Origin: G047528255 sp047528255
GTDB lineage: Bacteria; Bacteroidota; Bacteroidia; Flavobacteriales; Blattabacteriaceae
Assembly: GCA_047528255.1 (NCBI GenBank)
Contig: CP180024.1
Coordinates: 1,447,455 to 1,511,454 of the forward strand
Length of the DNA stretch: 64,000 nt
Direction of reading: 5' to 3'
The translations under genes were made by a program, and so were the position numbers. The notes beneath the pieces are model-generated. The model was not told the origin of the DNA and searched no databases. It saw nothing but the letters and a program-made list of their open reading frames with translations. Positions 37,796-48,832 of this stretch are shown one piece after another. Position 1 is the first letter of the stretch. Every line of letters begins with the position of its first letter.

Positions 37796-40350
37796 GAGAC
37801 TATTGTATTAAGGTGGATTACGTTTATTCAGCTATTCTAGATAGGCTTCGTTAGAGACGATGTAGATTTAGTTTTTCATATTGTATTCGAAATACTATTT
37901 ATTATAAATCAACTAATTATATCTATTGTTTATGAACAACGCATAATAATACCAGGTACACGATACAAATTATGAGCTATAGCCTCCATACGATGCTGGG
38001 CATGTACACGCGCTAATCGTTTGTAACGACCCTTTCCTGATCCAAACCAACGTTTTATACTGCTATAAGTACGTTCTACGCCTCATCAGGTTTTACTCAC
38101 TAATTATGTTGAATAATATAGCTATACTTGCTTAAAGAATGCTTCTTATATGCTTTCTTCTGTATACGATCTTTAATGCCTCGACTATGAAAGTAAGCCA
38201 CGTTGGTTGGAACTTGCTAGTCTTTGTCTGCATATACTTCTCTGGGGTTATATGCTAGATTGCTTATTACTAACTTTAGTCCTCTACTATCATGATCATT
38301 GGCGGCTACGCTATGTACTGCTAGTATCATTCCATTTTTATCCATCCCTATGAGCTTCTTGTATCCGTAGTAGAGTTTACCTGATTTCTTGAGCCATTTT
38401 CCTTGAGTGTCTACGCCTGATTGAGTCTCTTTTTTCACCCTTTCTTTTCTTTGACTGATTTGCTTTTACCCTCTTCCTTCCGATTCTACGACTACGTAGT
38501 CGTAGAAGCTCCCCTTGGGAGATAGGGATTCACTGTAATACTATCGTCTACTATCACTCCTGTGTTAACTATCATCTTGATGTTTTTCTAATTCCTTATT
38601 GATCTTTTTCAGTAGGCTCTCATATGTTTTTTTAGCTGCTATTTCATTGCGAATGATGAATAGATTTCATATAATATGTGATCTGATCTTCCAATCGAAA
38701 ACTACAAAAGTGAGTGCAGTTCAAGGCTTATTTCACCAATTCTCCGTTTCTAGATCACTGAGATCATATCAGGACTTAAAAGCATCATCATAAATAACGA
38801 GAACGTTGCATGGGGGAGAAGGAGTTTAAAATATTTGTAATATCAATATATTGTTTTGTCTACTTGGAGTAGAAAATAAAAAATTCGGCTTTATACTCAG
38901 AAGTACCGCACAAATAAGCTTTAGTAAACTATATATGGGACGTTCTACCAGAAGGCGTGAGTTTTTCAAAAGATTAAAAACCTTGATCCACTGGAAAGGG
39001 ATGAAAAAAGAAATAAGAGAAATATATCAAAAAGGCCAGGGATAAAAGGTCAATCGGCTTATAGTGGAATATTGTTATTTAAAATGATTCTTTTGAGTTA
39101 CTGGTATGATTTCAGTGATGTAGGAATGGAAGAATTGATAAAAGAATCCTTGAGCTACATGCGCTTTTTTGGTTTTCGATTGGAAGATCAGATCACAGAT
39201 CATATGAATCTATGCAGATTTCGCAATGAAATAGCAGCTAAAAAAACATATGAGGCCTACTGAAAAAGATCAATAAGCAATTAGAAAGGCATCAGGTGAT
39301 AGTTAACACAGGAGTGATAGTAGATGATAGTATTACAGTGAATTTCTTTCTCCCAAGGGAGCTCCTACGACTACGTAGTCGTAGAATCGGAAGGAAGAGG
39401 GCAAAAGCAAATCAGTCAAAGAAAAGAAAGGGAGAAAAAGAGACTCAATCAGGAGTAGACACTTAAGGCAAATGGCTCAAGAAATCAGGTAAACTTTACT
39501 ACGGATACAAGAAGCTCATAGGGAGGTTATAAAAATGGAATGAGAGTAGCCGTACATAGCCTAGCAGCTAATGAGCATGATAGTAGAGGGCCTAAAGGTA
39601 TTAATAAGCAAACTAAGATATAACCCCAGAGAAGTATATGCAGATAAAGGTTACCAAGTTCCAGTTAACGTGTCTTACTTTCATAGTCGAGGCATCAAAG
39701 ACCGTATACAAAAGAAGGCCTATAGGACCTTACCTTGAGTAGGATAGCTATATTTATTCAACATAATTAGTGAGTAAAACCCGATGGGGTGTAGAACGTA
39801 CTTTTGGTAGTATAAAGTGTTGGTTTGGATCAGGAAAGTATTTTTACAAAGGATTAGCTCGTGTGAATGCTCAGCGTTTTATGCAAGCTATGGCGCATAA
39901 TTTGTATCGTTCCCCTGGCATTATTATGCGATGTCCATAAAAATAGATATAATTAATTGATTTGCAATCAATAGTATCCCGAATACAATGTAAAGGACTA
40001 AATCTACATCGTTCTCTAACGAATCCCCTCTAGGAGGCTGAATAAATCTAATCCACCATTAAAAAAAATGGTCTCATAACTATATTCCACTGTAAGTAGT
40101 TTGCCTTTTATTTCCTGATCTTTTTGATATATTTTTTTATTTCTTTCCCCATTCCTTCCCAGTGGATTAAGGTGTTTAACCTTTTAAAAAACTCACCCCT
40201 TCTGGTAGAACGCGTCATATATAGTTCATTAAAGCTTTTTTGTGCGGCACTTCTGAGCATAGATCCTATTTTTTATTTTTTACTCTAAAATGTACGAAAT
40301 AATATATTGTTTTACAAATATTTCATCCCCTTCTCTCACGCAACGTTCTC
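37796..40350 (-). mobile_element. IS, full length, interrupted by a nested copy
   Basis: The right part is 37796-38798 and the left part 40077-40350. Taking out 38799-40076 and one TAAC joins them as the element normally reads (AAATAACTATATTCC). The first part keeps a 73-residue frame around GVDTQGKWLKKSGKLYYG. The left end finishes 8 bp past the stop of the permease gene. Confidence 0.85.
38799..40076 (+). mobile_element. IS nested in another IS, with clear 4-bp target duplication
   Basis: The left end GAGAACGTTGCATGGG and right end AAAATGGTCTCA are flanked by TAAC at 38795-38798 and 40077-40080. This defines the element's boundaries and a 4-bp duplication. The transposase is again broken (stops near 39042 and 39261). 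Confidence 0.9.
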
Positions 40351-40358
40351 ATATGATC

Positions 40359-41678
40359 TCAATCAAATTTTATCGATCTGATAGGAGATATTTTATTTAT
40401 GAGAAAAGAAGGAAAGATTAGGGTGATTACACAGATCAAAACACTGAAAAAATTTATCAATAAAATAATAGTAAAATCCAAGTGTACAGGAACTACACTG
40501 ATATAATATGAATCAGGATTCAAAGAAATACACTGGAATTTTTTCTGTAGCAATAAAGCCCCAAGCCCTACAACATTACCTATAAACAGAGCTGATAACA
40601 TTATCCGCAAAGCATAAAAGATAAATATCTTTTGCACAAGCCAATTCCCTGTCCCTAAAGTTTTCAATATACCTATCGTACGAACACGTTCCAAAATCAA
40701 AATCAATAAAAGCACTGCCATATTAATGATCACCACCACACTTACAATCAATACTACAATAAATATATTGATATCAAAAATCTGTATCCAATCAATGATG
40801 TTCTGAAATCGATTCAAAACACTCTCGGAGTTTAATTTATAACTAATCTTTCTGTTAATTTGTTTTTCCACCGAACTTATTTGATTAATATCTTTAACAA
40901 AAACATCAAACCCTCCCACATAAGTGGAATTCCAACCATTGATGCTCTGTACTTGTCGTATATCTCCTATGACTAAGACATCATCAAAGTTTTTAATCCC
41001 GGTTTCATACAAGCCGCTTATATTAAAACGTCGGACAATAGGACGAGATAATCCGGACTTCAAAAAATAACATATAAAAAAGCTGCCTACATCCAATTTT
41101 AAAGCAACAGCCTGCTTCTTGGATAAAAGAACCTCATCGCTTAGAGGAGTCTTATTCAGATCAGGAAAATAGCCTTTCACAAGAAACTTTTGTAGACGAA
41201 CGCGATCATAATCAAGAGCTATCCCTTTAAAAATAATGGCCTCTATTTCATTTCCCTTACGAAGGACTCCGCTACGCGTGGCAAAAGTGCTGACATGATC
41301 CACACCGAGATCTGATGGAAATCTTGGATAAAAAAACTGTCGAAGAGAAATGGGGGAACTATCATGGGAATTATTGCTATCCAGACTCGTGATAACAATA
41401 TGACCGTAAAAGTCAGACAATTTTTCTTTAATAGCCAGCTTAGCGCCGATACCTGTAGAAAATGTAATATGACCTACGATGATGCCCAGAGCAACGGCAA
41501 TCTGTGTAATGAAGATTATGACAGCAGAATTATCCTTTTTACTACCTTTATTCGCAGTCGTTTTTCCAGAAAAATACCACGCAAAATTCACCTTTATGAA
41601 TACTCTAAAGCTGTTCAAATATATATTTTTCTTCCTCTCTAGCATATCATTCCAAAATGTATCCATAGCATCTACCAT
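40359..41678 (-). CDS. ABC transporter permease, FtsX/LolC-E type
   Basis: This 439-residue inner-membrane protein has the FtsX/MacB permease plan: one N-terminal helix (about 52-72, AVIIFITQIAVALGIIVGHIT), a large periplasmic domain (about 75-315) and three C-terminal helices (IFDINIFIVVLIVSVVVIINM, then a helix near 355-385, then IILLINFFSVLICVITLIFPS). The ERVRTIGILKTLGTGN coupling segment between helices and the end NKISPIRSIKF are typical. In Bacteroidota such proteins are usually annotated as lipoprotein-release (LolC/E-like) permeases; no ATPase gene is adjacent, so the substrate is inferred. The start at 41678 may be too long; ATG at residue 12 is an alternative. An IS ends 8 bp beyond its stop. 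Confidence 0.8.
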   Translation of the reverse strand: MVDAMDTFWNDMLERKKNIYLNSFRVFIKVNFAWYFSGKTTANKGSKKDNSAVIIFITQIAVALGIIVGHITFSTGIGAKLAIKEKLSDFYGHIVITSLDSNNSHDSSPISLRQFFYPRFPSDLGVDHVSTFATRSGVLRKGNEIEAIIFKGIALDYDRVRLQKFLVKGYFPDLNKTPLSDEVLLSKKQAVALKLDVGSFFICYFLKSGLSRPIVRRFNISGLYETGIKNFDDVLVIGDIRQVQSINGWNSTYVGGFDVFVKDINQISSVEKQINRKISYKLNSESVLNRFQNIIDWIQIFDINIFIVVLIVSVVVIINMAVLLLILILERVRTIGILKTLGTGNWLVQKIFIFYALRIMLSALFIGNVVGLGALLLQKKFQCISLNPDSYYISVVPVHLDFTIILLINFFSVLICVITLIFPSFLINKISPIRSIKFD

Positions 41679-41767
41679 TATTCCTCCTCAAAAAACGCTC
41701 TGACGATCCCACATCGGTATTTAAACGAACAGAGCTTTACACCTCCTCTATTTCAAAATAAAAATAT

Positions 41768-42324
41768 AGGGATAAACCAACCAAACCAGTCGGATCAAAG
41801 ATGAACATCTGGTAGGCTTTTTACTAGCCTAGGATATTCAAATCGCATGCATTTTCTCACCTGAACACGGCTTTCGAGGCACATCTGATTTCGGAGAAAA
41901 CATCGACTACTCAAAAGGCCTAAAACAGCCCTAATCATTGTTTCACTCTATGGAAAAAAATCTGAGACAGAGCAATTGAAAGACATTAATGTGATGACAT
42001 TTGACCTGTAAGATGTAGAGGGAATGGTTTACACTTACATATCCAAACTGACTTATGTGATGGAAGCCTGCGCACAACAAGTCATATTCTTGATTATACT
42101 GATCCGTCCGAATCCTAACCGGAGATCACTAACGGATCAATGCTTCAAGCCGAATTCAGTTCCTTTTTCGGCTTACATCCCGTTCCTATAGTAGCATGGC
42201 ATGAATATCGGAGATATAACCCCAACTGGTCTACAGTGAAGGATGGATGACTCCGAATACATTTCCCTTTAACACTGGAAGTGATCCCCTTAAAATACTA
42301 TGATCGTAAAAGACCCTACACCCT
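41768..42324 (+). pseudogene. namZ: DUF1343 / NamZ-type exo-N-acetylmuramidase, truncated and broken
   Basis: NamZ (DUF1343) removes N-acetylmuramic acid from the end of peptidoglycan glycans for recycling. Plus-strand pieces in the family's order are NQTSRIKDEHLVGFLLA, DIQIACIFSPEHGFRGTSD, FGENIDYSKGLKQP, VSLYGKKSETEQLKDINVMTFDL, VYTYISKLTYVMEACAQQ and HGMNIGD. They lie in different frames with stops such as LLA*DIQ. The N-terminus is missing and the 3' half is cut off by the IS at 42325, with nothing of it beyond the IS at 43598. The gene is dead. Confidence 0.75.
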
Positions 42325-43597
42325 GAGAAGGGTTCATGAGAGAAGGAGTTTAAAATATTTGTAAATCAATATATTATTTCGTATATTTGAAGTAGAAAAT
42401 AAAAAAAACCGCCTCTATGCTCAGAAGTACAGAGCAAATAAACTTTAGTGAATTATATATGAAATGTTCTACCAGAAGAAGTGAGTTTTTCAAAAAGTTA
42501 AACATCTTGATCTACTTGGAATTGGCATGGAGAAAAAAAATAAGAAAAATATATCAAAAAACCAACGAATAAAAAGTAACCTGCTTACAGTGAAATATCC
42601 TTATTTACTATGATGCTTTTGAGTCACTGGTATGATCTCAGTGATGTAGGAACGGAAGAATTGCTAAATGATTCCATAGGCTGCATATGCTTTTGTGTTT
42701 TTCGACTGGAAGATTAGATCCCAGATCATGAAACTCTATGGAGATTTCGTAATGAAATAGTAGCCAAAAAGGCATATAATAGCTTATTGAAAAAGATTAA
42801 TAAGGAATTAGAAAAGCATCAGGCGATAGTTAACACAGAAGTGTTAGCTAGACGCTATTATTACAGTAAATTCCCTTGCTCCAAAGGGAGCTTCTACCTA
42901 CGTAGTGGAGGATTGGAAGGAAGAGGGGAAAACCAAATCAGTTAAAGAAAAGAAAGGGTAAAAAAAAGAGACTAAATCAGGAGTAGACACTCAAGGAAAA
43001 TGGTTCAAGAAATCAGGTAAAATCTACGATGGATACAAGAATCACATAGGGGGGGGGGTAAAAATGGAATGATGCTAGCAGTACATAGCGTAGCAGCTAA
43101 TGAGCATGATAGTAGATGGCTAAAGCCATTAATAAGCAAACTAGGATATAAACCCCAGAGAAGTATATACAATAAAGGTTACCAAGTGCCGCCAACCTGT
43201 GTCTTACTTTTATAGTTGAGGGATCAAAAACCGTATACAGAAAAAAGCTTATAGGAACCGTTTTTAAATAGGATAGCTATATTATTCAATAAATTAGTGA
43301 ATAAACCCGATGGGTAGTAAAACGTACTTTTGGAAGTATAAAGATTTGATTTTGATCAGGAAAGGCAGTTAAAAGGATTAGCTTGTGTGCCTGACCAGCT
43401 TCTTATGGAGGCTATGGCGGATAATTTGTATCGTGTCCCTGGGATTATTATGAGCTGTTCATAAAAATAAATATAATTAATTAGCTTATAATAAATAGTG
43501 TTTCGAATACGATGTAAAAACTAAATCTATATCATCCTCAAAGGAACCCCATTTAGGAGGCTGAATAAACATAATCCAACTTAAAACAATGGTCTTC
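42325..43597 (+). mobile_element. IS, full length, dead transposase
   Basis: The left end is altered (GAGAAGGGTTCATGAG) and the right end reads ACAATGGTCTTC. A run of nine G at about 43051-43059 shifts the frame. It truncates the namZ remnant and ends about 22 bases before icd. Confidence 0.82.
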
Positions 43598-43619
43598 TTA
43601 TTTAAAAAAAATTAACTTC

Positions 43620-44858
43620 ATGAAAAAGATCAATGTAGCCAATCCCGTAGTGGAAATGGACGGGGATGAAATGACTCGTATCATCTGGAAATCGATCAAG
43701 GAACAACTTATATATCCCTACTTAGATCTCAAGATCCAATATTTTGATTTAGGGGTAGATTATCGTGACGCTACCGATGATCAAGTCACCATCGAAGCAG
43801 CCGAAGCTATTAAAAAATATAATGTAGGTATCAAATGCGCTACCATCACCCCTGATGAAGCCCGCGTAAAAGAATTCGGTCTGAAAAAAATGTGGAAATC
43901 CCCTAACGGAACCATACGAAATATCGTCGGAGGAACCGTTTTTCGAGAACCCATCATTATCAAAAACGTTCCCCGACTCGTTCAAAACTGGACTCAACCG
44001 ATCTGCATCGGCCGTCATGCCCATGCCGACCAATACAAAGCCACCGATTTTCTCATCCCGGGAAAAGGACGCTTGATGATGACTTTCACTCCGGACAATA
44101 GAGCTCCTGAAACTCATGAAGTCTACAACTTTTCCGGACCAGGCGTCGCAATGGGCATGTATAATACCGATGCTTCCATCTACGGTTTTGCACGTTCTTG
44201 TTTCAATCAAGCGCTGACCAAGAAATGGCCGCTCTACCTTTCGACTAAAAATACCATATTAAAAACCTATGATGGTAGATTCAAAGACATTTTTCAAGAA
44301 GTTTATGAAAACGAATTCCGATCAAAATTTAAATCTTTGGGAATAACCTACGAACATCGTTTGATCGACGATATGGTCGCTTCCACGATGAAATGGAACG
44401 GAGGCTTCGTCTGGGCCTGTAAAAACTATGATGGAGACGTACAGTCCGACACTATAGCGCAAGGTTTCGGATCACTGGGCTTAATGACTTCCGCCCTGCT
44501 TACACCGGACAGCCAAACTTTGGAGACCGAAGCGGCTCACGGAACCGTAACCAGACACTACAGGCTATATCAAGAAGGAAAAGAAACCTCTACAAATCCG
44601 ATCGCTTCGATTTTTGCTTGGACGGGCGGACTCAGACATCGGGCTAAACTCGACACCAACGAAGCTTTGAAAGAATTCTGCGACACCCTTGAAAAAGTTT
44701 GTATCGATACTGTAGAAGAAGGCCTGATGACCAAAGACCTCGCCTTGCTCATTCATGAAAAAAACATTACGAGAAAAGATTATATGAACACGGAAGAATT
44801 TTTAGCTGTTTTAAAACAAAACCTTCAGTACCGATTGCAGAAAAATCAGGAAATTTGA
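43620..44858 (+). CDS. icd: NADP-dependent isocitrate dehydrogenase (eukaryote-like type)
   Basis: The enzyme oxidises isocitrate to 2-oxoglutarate in the TCA cycle with NADP. The 412 residues match the homodimeric eukaryote-like subfamily: VANPVVEMDGDEMTRIIW at the N-terminus, GIKCATITPDEARVKEF, WKSPNGTIRNIVGGTVFREPI with the substrate-binding SPNGTIRN, ICIGRHAHADQYKATD, IDDMVASTMKWNGGFVWACKNYDGD with metal-binding Asp residues, and EAAHGTVTRHYR with the NADP-binding part. Length is normal. Its 3' end overlaps the convergent menE gene by 13 bases. An IS ends 22 bases before the start, leaving little native promoter. Confidence 0.97.
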   Translation: MKKINVANPVVEMDGDEMTRIIWKSIKEQLIYPYLDLKIQYFDLGVDYRDATDDQVTIEAAEAIKKYNVGIKCATITPDEARVKEFGLKKMWKSPNGTIRNIVGGTVFREPIIIKNVPRLVQNWTQPICIGRHAHADQYKATDFLIPGKGRLMMTFTPDNRAPETHEVYNFSGPGVAMGMYNTDASIYGFARSCFNQALTKKWPLYLSTKNTILKTYDGRFKDIFQEVYENEFRSKFKSLGITYEHRLIDDMVASTMKWNGGFVWACKNYDGDVQSDTIAQGFGSLGLMTSALLTPDSQTLETEAAHGTVTRHYRLYQEGKETSTNPIASIFAWTGGLRHRAKLDTNEALKEFCDTLEKVCIDTVEEGLMTKDLALLIHEKNITRKDYMNTEEFLAVLKQNLQYRLQKNQEI

Positions 44859-45880
44859 CCTTCGATGAATCTCTGGAGTGTCTCTTTTCTTCGTATTTTT
44901 CCCGAAGAAGTCCATGAAAAATAAGAAATAAAACAAACCTCTCTCGGTTTGCAAAATCTATTTTTTCCGACAAAGAGTACTTCAGGTATTTCCAAAGAGT
45001 ACGGTTTGCCTTGAACGAACAAAGCCACTTTTTGACCCAACACCTCATCAGGAAGCCCAGCGATAAAAAAAGGCTGATATATGAATGGTCGCAGTTGCTC
45101 TTCCCATTTCTCTGGAATAATTTTGACTCCGCCGCTATTGATCAAATGATCTTGACGCCCAAGCCAAATAAACCTTCCCGAAGGAAGCAGCTCGACCAAA
45201 TCTCGCGTTTGCAGCGGCTCATCCATCAATTGAGAATCAAATATCTTCAAACAATCGTGCTCATCGATACTGAGACGCACACCAGGAAAGGCTTGGAAAT
45301 AGCGATCTTTCTCAGCCGCGTTAATCCGCCTCAAGGCAACATGGCCCAAAGTCTCCGTCATGCCGTAAGAAGCATAACAGGTTGAAGAACAATCTTGCAA
45401 AGCCCTTTCCAGAGTTTCAGAAATTGACGCCCCTCCGATCAGAAAAATTTTGACTCGAAGCGAATCGCTTAGGCTGTTGGCCACTTGCAAGGGAACCATC
45501 GGAATGAAATCAAAAGTTTCATTAATCCCCTCTAGAGGCCGAGATGAAGGAGGCACACAATACAGATGCCACCTCAACACGGAAGCCCGAACCAAAAGCA
45601 TTTTCGCTGCAATGTAATCGGATGAAAAACAGAGCAAGGATCGACGTCCCGACCCCAGATTAAAAAAACGCCCTGTCATGCGCGCGCTGTAAACCATATG
45701 CTCTTTTTTTACAGAAAATGATCGCGAAACTCCCGTCGTTCCTGAACTGTGTACCGAGACCGTAGGCTGATCGTCATACCATCGCCTTAAAAAATTCAAG
45801 ATTGGCAACTGCCAATCCTCAGAAAATTCCTTTTCAAGACGATCTAAATTCGGTCTACCTTCCGAAAAATCCAACCACAT
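44846..45880 (-). CDS. menE: o-Succinylbenzoate-CoA ligase (MenE)
   Basis: MenE activates o-succinylbenzoate with ATP and CoA in menaquinone synthesis. The 344 residues form a short AMP-binding enzyme, as is usual for Bacteroidota MenE. HSSGTTGVSRSFSV at 44-57 is the phosphate-binding loop, ASYGMTET the A5 motif, LPSGRFIWLGRQDHLINSGGVKI the hinge (A8) region, and TSSGKIRRKET the A10 motif with the catalytic Lys. It is on the same strand as menC but separated by a complete IS at 45912-47179, so the original menC-menE operon is split and menE may rely on a promoter in or next to the IS. Convergent with icd. Confidence 0.92.
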   Translation of the reverse strand: MWLDFSEGRPNLDRLEKEFSEDWQLPILNFLRRWYDDQPTVSVHSSGTTGVSRSFSVKKEHMVYSARMTGRFFNLGSGRRSLLCFSSDYIAAKMLLVRASVLRWHLYCVPPSSRPLEGINETFDFIPMVPLQVANSLSDSLRVKIFLIGGASISETLERALQDCSSTCYASYGMTETLGHVALRRINAAEKDRYFQAFPGVRLSIDEHDCLKIFDSQLMDEPLQTRDLVELLPSGRFIWLGRQDHLINSGGVKIIPEKWEEQLRPFIYQPFFIAGLPDEVLGQKVALFVQGKPYSLEIPEVLFVGKNRFCKPREVCFISYFSWTSSGKIRRKETLQRFIEGQIS

Positions 45881-45911
45881 CTTCGTCTGAGTTTAAAAGA
45901 GGTTAATATAC

Positions 45912-47179
45912 AAGACCATTGTTTTAATAGTGCATTACGTTTCTCTAACATCCTAGATGGGCTTCGTTAGAGAAGATGTAGATTTAGTCTTTTACATTGT
46001 ATTCGAAAAATGTTGATTATAAAATAATTAATTATATCTATTCCTGTGGACAGGTTATAATGAGTCTAGGGGAACGATACAAAATTATGTACCATAGCCT
46101 CCAAGATGCTGGGCATGAAAACGAGCTAATATCCTTTTTAAAAAGTCTTTCCTGATTTAAACCAACGTTTTATACTGCAAAAGTACGTTCTAATACCCAT
46201 CGGGTTTTACTCACTAATTTATTGAATAATAACTTACCCTACTTAAGGGGAAGGTTTCTGTAGGATTTCTTTTGTATACGGTATTTGATGCCTCGACTAT
46301 GAAAGTAAAACACGTTGGTTGGAACTTGGTAACCTTTGTCTGCATATACTTCTCTGGGGTTATATGCTAGTTTGCTTATTAATGGCTTTACCCCTCTACT
46401 ATCATCCTCATTGGCTGCTACACTATATACAACTTGTATCATTCCATTTTTATTCACCCCCTATGTGTTTCTTGTATCCGTAGTAGAGTTTACCTGATTT
46501 CTTGACCATTTTCCTTGAATGTCTACTCCTTATTGAGTCTTTTTTTACCTTTGCTTTTCTTTGATTGATTTGCTTTTTTCCATCTTCCTTTCGATCTTCA
46601 CTACGTAGGTAGGAGCTCCATTTGTAGCAAAGGAAATCACTGTAATACTGGAATCTACTATCATTCATGTTTTAACTATAGCTTGATGTTTTTCTAATTC
46701 CTTATTAATCTTTTCAGTAAGCGTTCATATGCATTTTTGGCTACTATTTCATTACGAAATCTGCATAGAGATCGTATGCTCTGGGATCTGATTTTCCAAT
46801 CGGAAACTACAAAAGCATATGCAGTTCAAGGACTTTTTCACCAATTCTTCCGTTCCTACATCATTTAGATCATACCCGTGACTCAAAAGCATCATCTTAA
46901 ATAACGATATTCCACTGTAAGCAGATTGGCTTTTTATTCCCTGGCCTTTTTGATATATTTTTCTTATTTCTTTCTCCATACCTTCCCAGTGGATCAAGGT
47001 TTTTAACCTTTTGAAAAACTCACTTCTTCTGGTAGAAAGTTCCATACATAGTTCATTAAATCTTATTTGTTCGCTGCTTTTGAGTATAGATCCGAATTTT
47101 TTATTTTCTACTCCAAATAAACGAAACAATATGCTTATATTACAAATATTTTAACCTATTTCTCCTATGCAACATTCTC
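45912..47179 (-). mobile_element. IS between menC and menE, dead transposase
   Basis: The right end (AAGACCATTGTTTTAA) is at 45912 and the left end (CTATGCAACATTCTC) finishes at 47179. Open stretches of 125 residues (46752-47129, N-terminal region) and about 72 residues (46239-46457) remain. The left end overlaps the 3' end of menC. Confidence 0.85.
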
Positions 47180-48197
47180 GATCCCATATTTGAGTAGGAT
47201 CATACCAAAGCATCTCTCCCTTCACTGTCAAATGCAACGGAAAATTATTTTTATAAAGCTCACCAGTTCCCAAGCCCTGTGGCAGCGGATTACCTAGGGA
47301 ATACACCCACTGAGCGATGGCGCTCAAGCCCACGTTGCTTTCCAAAGCCGAGGTAATCCACCAGCCTATGCTCCGTTTTTCCGCCTCCTCAATCCAATCT
47401 TTCGAGCCTTGAAACCCACCGCAAAGGCTCGGTTTCAAAATCAGATATTTCGGAGCGACGACATCCAGAAGGTTTTGTTTTTCCTTTAAATCGGAGATGC
47501 CTATAAGATCTTCATCCAAAGCGATAGGTAAGGACGACTTTCTGCAAAGTTCAGCCATAGCTTCCCATTGTCCAGCGCGTATGGGTTGCTCTATGGAATG
47601 AATTCCGAGTGTAGCAAGTTTATCTAATTTTTCCGGGGCCTCTTCAAACGAAAAAGCCCCATTGGCGTCAACGCAAAGCTCCACCGTTGGGCACTCCTTA
47701 CGGAATTTTTTCAGCAGCCGATATTCTTCTTCAAAAGAGATCGCTCCGATTTTTAGTTTGATGCAAGAAAACCCTTGAGAAATTTTTTGTCGGAGCTGTT
47801 TGTGCATGAAATCGACTGCTCCCATCCATATCAAACCATTGATACGAATGCCTACATTACCTTCAGTAAAAGAAGACGGAAACAAAACAAGCGAATCTCT
47901 CTCAAAGCTCAAAAAAGCTTGCTCAAGACCGAAATAAATCGATGGGTAATTTCTGAGCGATTGATAAAGCATCTCCCTCTCCTCATTGATATTTTGACAA
48001 AGCCACAAGAGTTTTTCTTCATATTCAGGAACGTCATCCGGGCTCAACCCTCTCAAAAGGCTGCACTCTCCCAAACCCGAACAGCCGTCTTGCTTCAACA
48101 AAATAAAATAACTCTCTTTGTCAAGCATAACACCCCGAGACGTTTCGGAGGGACGCTTGAAATAAAAACAATATTTTTTGATCTGAGCATGAATCAT
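47151..48197 (-). CDS. menC: o-Succinylbenzoate synthase (MenC), stop codon within an IS
   Basis: MenC dehydrates SHCHC to o-succinylbenzoate in menaquinone synthesis and belongs to the enolase superfamily. I start at the ATG at 48197 (MIHAQIKKYCFYFKRP); a longer frame upstream has no family similarity. The catalytic set is visible: KLKIG (Lys147/Lys149), CVDANGAF (Asp177), SIEQPI (Glu203), ALDED (Asp228) and LILKPSLCGG (Lys255). Native sequence ends at WYDPTQIWD; the last nine codons (RECCIGEIG, partly) and the stop come from the left end of the IS that starts at 47179. Little seems lost, so activity is likely retained. The downstream partner menE lies beyond the IS. Confidence 0.9.
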   Translation of the reverse strand: MIHAQIKKYCFYFKRPSETSRGVMLDKESYFILLKQDGCSGLGECSLLRGLSPDDVPEYEEKLLWLCQNINEEREMLYQSLRNYPSIYFGLEQAFLSFERDSLVLFPSSFTEGNVGIRINGLIWMGAVDFMHKQLRQKISQGFSCIKLKIGAISFEEEYRLLKKFRKECPTVELCVDANGAFSFEEAPEKLDKLATLGIHSIEQPIRAGQWEAMAELCRKSSLPIALDEDLIGISDLKEKQNLLDVVAPKYLILKPSLCGGFQGSKDWIEEAEKRSIGWWITSALESNVGLSAIAQWVYSLGNPLPQGLGTGELYKNNFPLHLTVKGEMLWYDPTQIWDRECCIGEIG

Positions 48198-48314
48198 AAT
48201 TAAAAAATAAAGGCGAGATGGTGGGACAGACTCTTGGGTATAAAGAGACACTCCTAAATAAATCTCGAATAAAATGAACAAATAGAAAAAAGAAATTTTT
48301 ATAATAACTATAAC

Positions 48315-48832
48315 GAGACCATTATGTTAAGGTGGATTACGTTTATTCTAGCCTCCTAAATAAGCTTCGTTGGAGAATATGTGGGTTTAGTTTTTTACAT
48401 CGTGTTCGGAACGTTATTAATTATGAATCAATGAATCATGTTTATTTTTAAGAAAAATGTGTAATAAGGTTAGGGGAATAACACAAATTATGTGCTATAG
48501 CCTCTATAATATGCTGGGCATGCACACAAGTTAATCCTTTGTAACGCGCCTTTCCTGATCCAAACCAACGCTTTATACTGCCAAAATGTATTCTACTACC
48601 CATCGATTTTTACTCATTAATTTGTTGAATGATATAGCTATTTTACGTTAAGGGACGGTTCCTATATGCTTTTTTTTGTATACGATCTTTGATGCCTCGA
48701 TTATGAAAGTAAGACGCGTTGGTTAAAACTTGGTACCTTTTTCTGCATCTACCTCTCTGGGGTTATATCCTAGTTTATTTATTAATAGGGTTTAACCCCC
48801 TATATTATCAGCCTCATTGGCTGCTATGCCAT
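48315..48832 (-). mobile_element. IS fragment, right-end part
   Basis: It runs from a right end (GAGACCATTATGTTAAGG) to about the VHSVAANEHD region, then is cut by a plus-strand copy. Confidence 0.78.
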
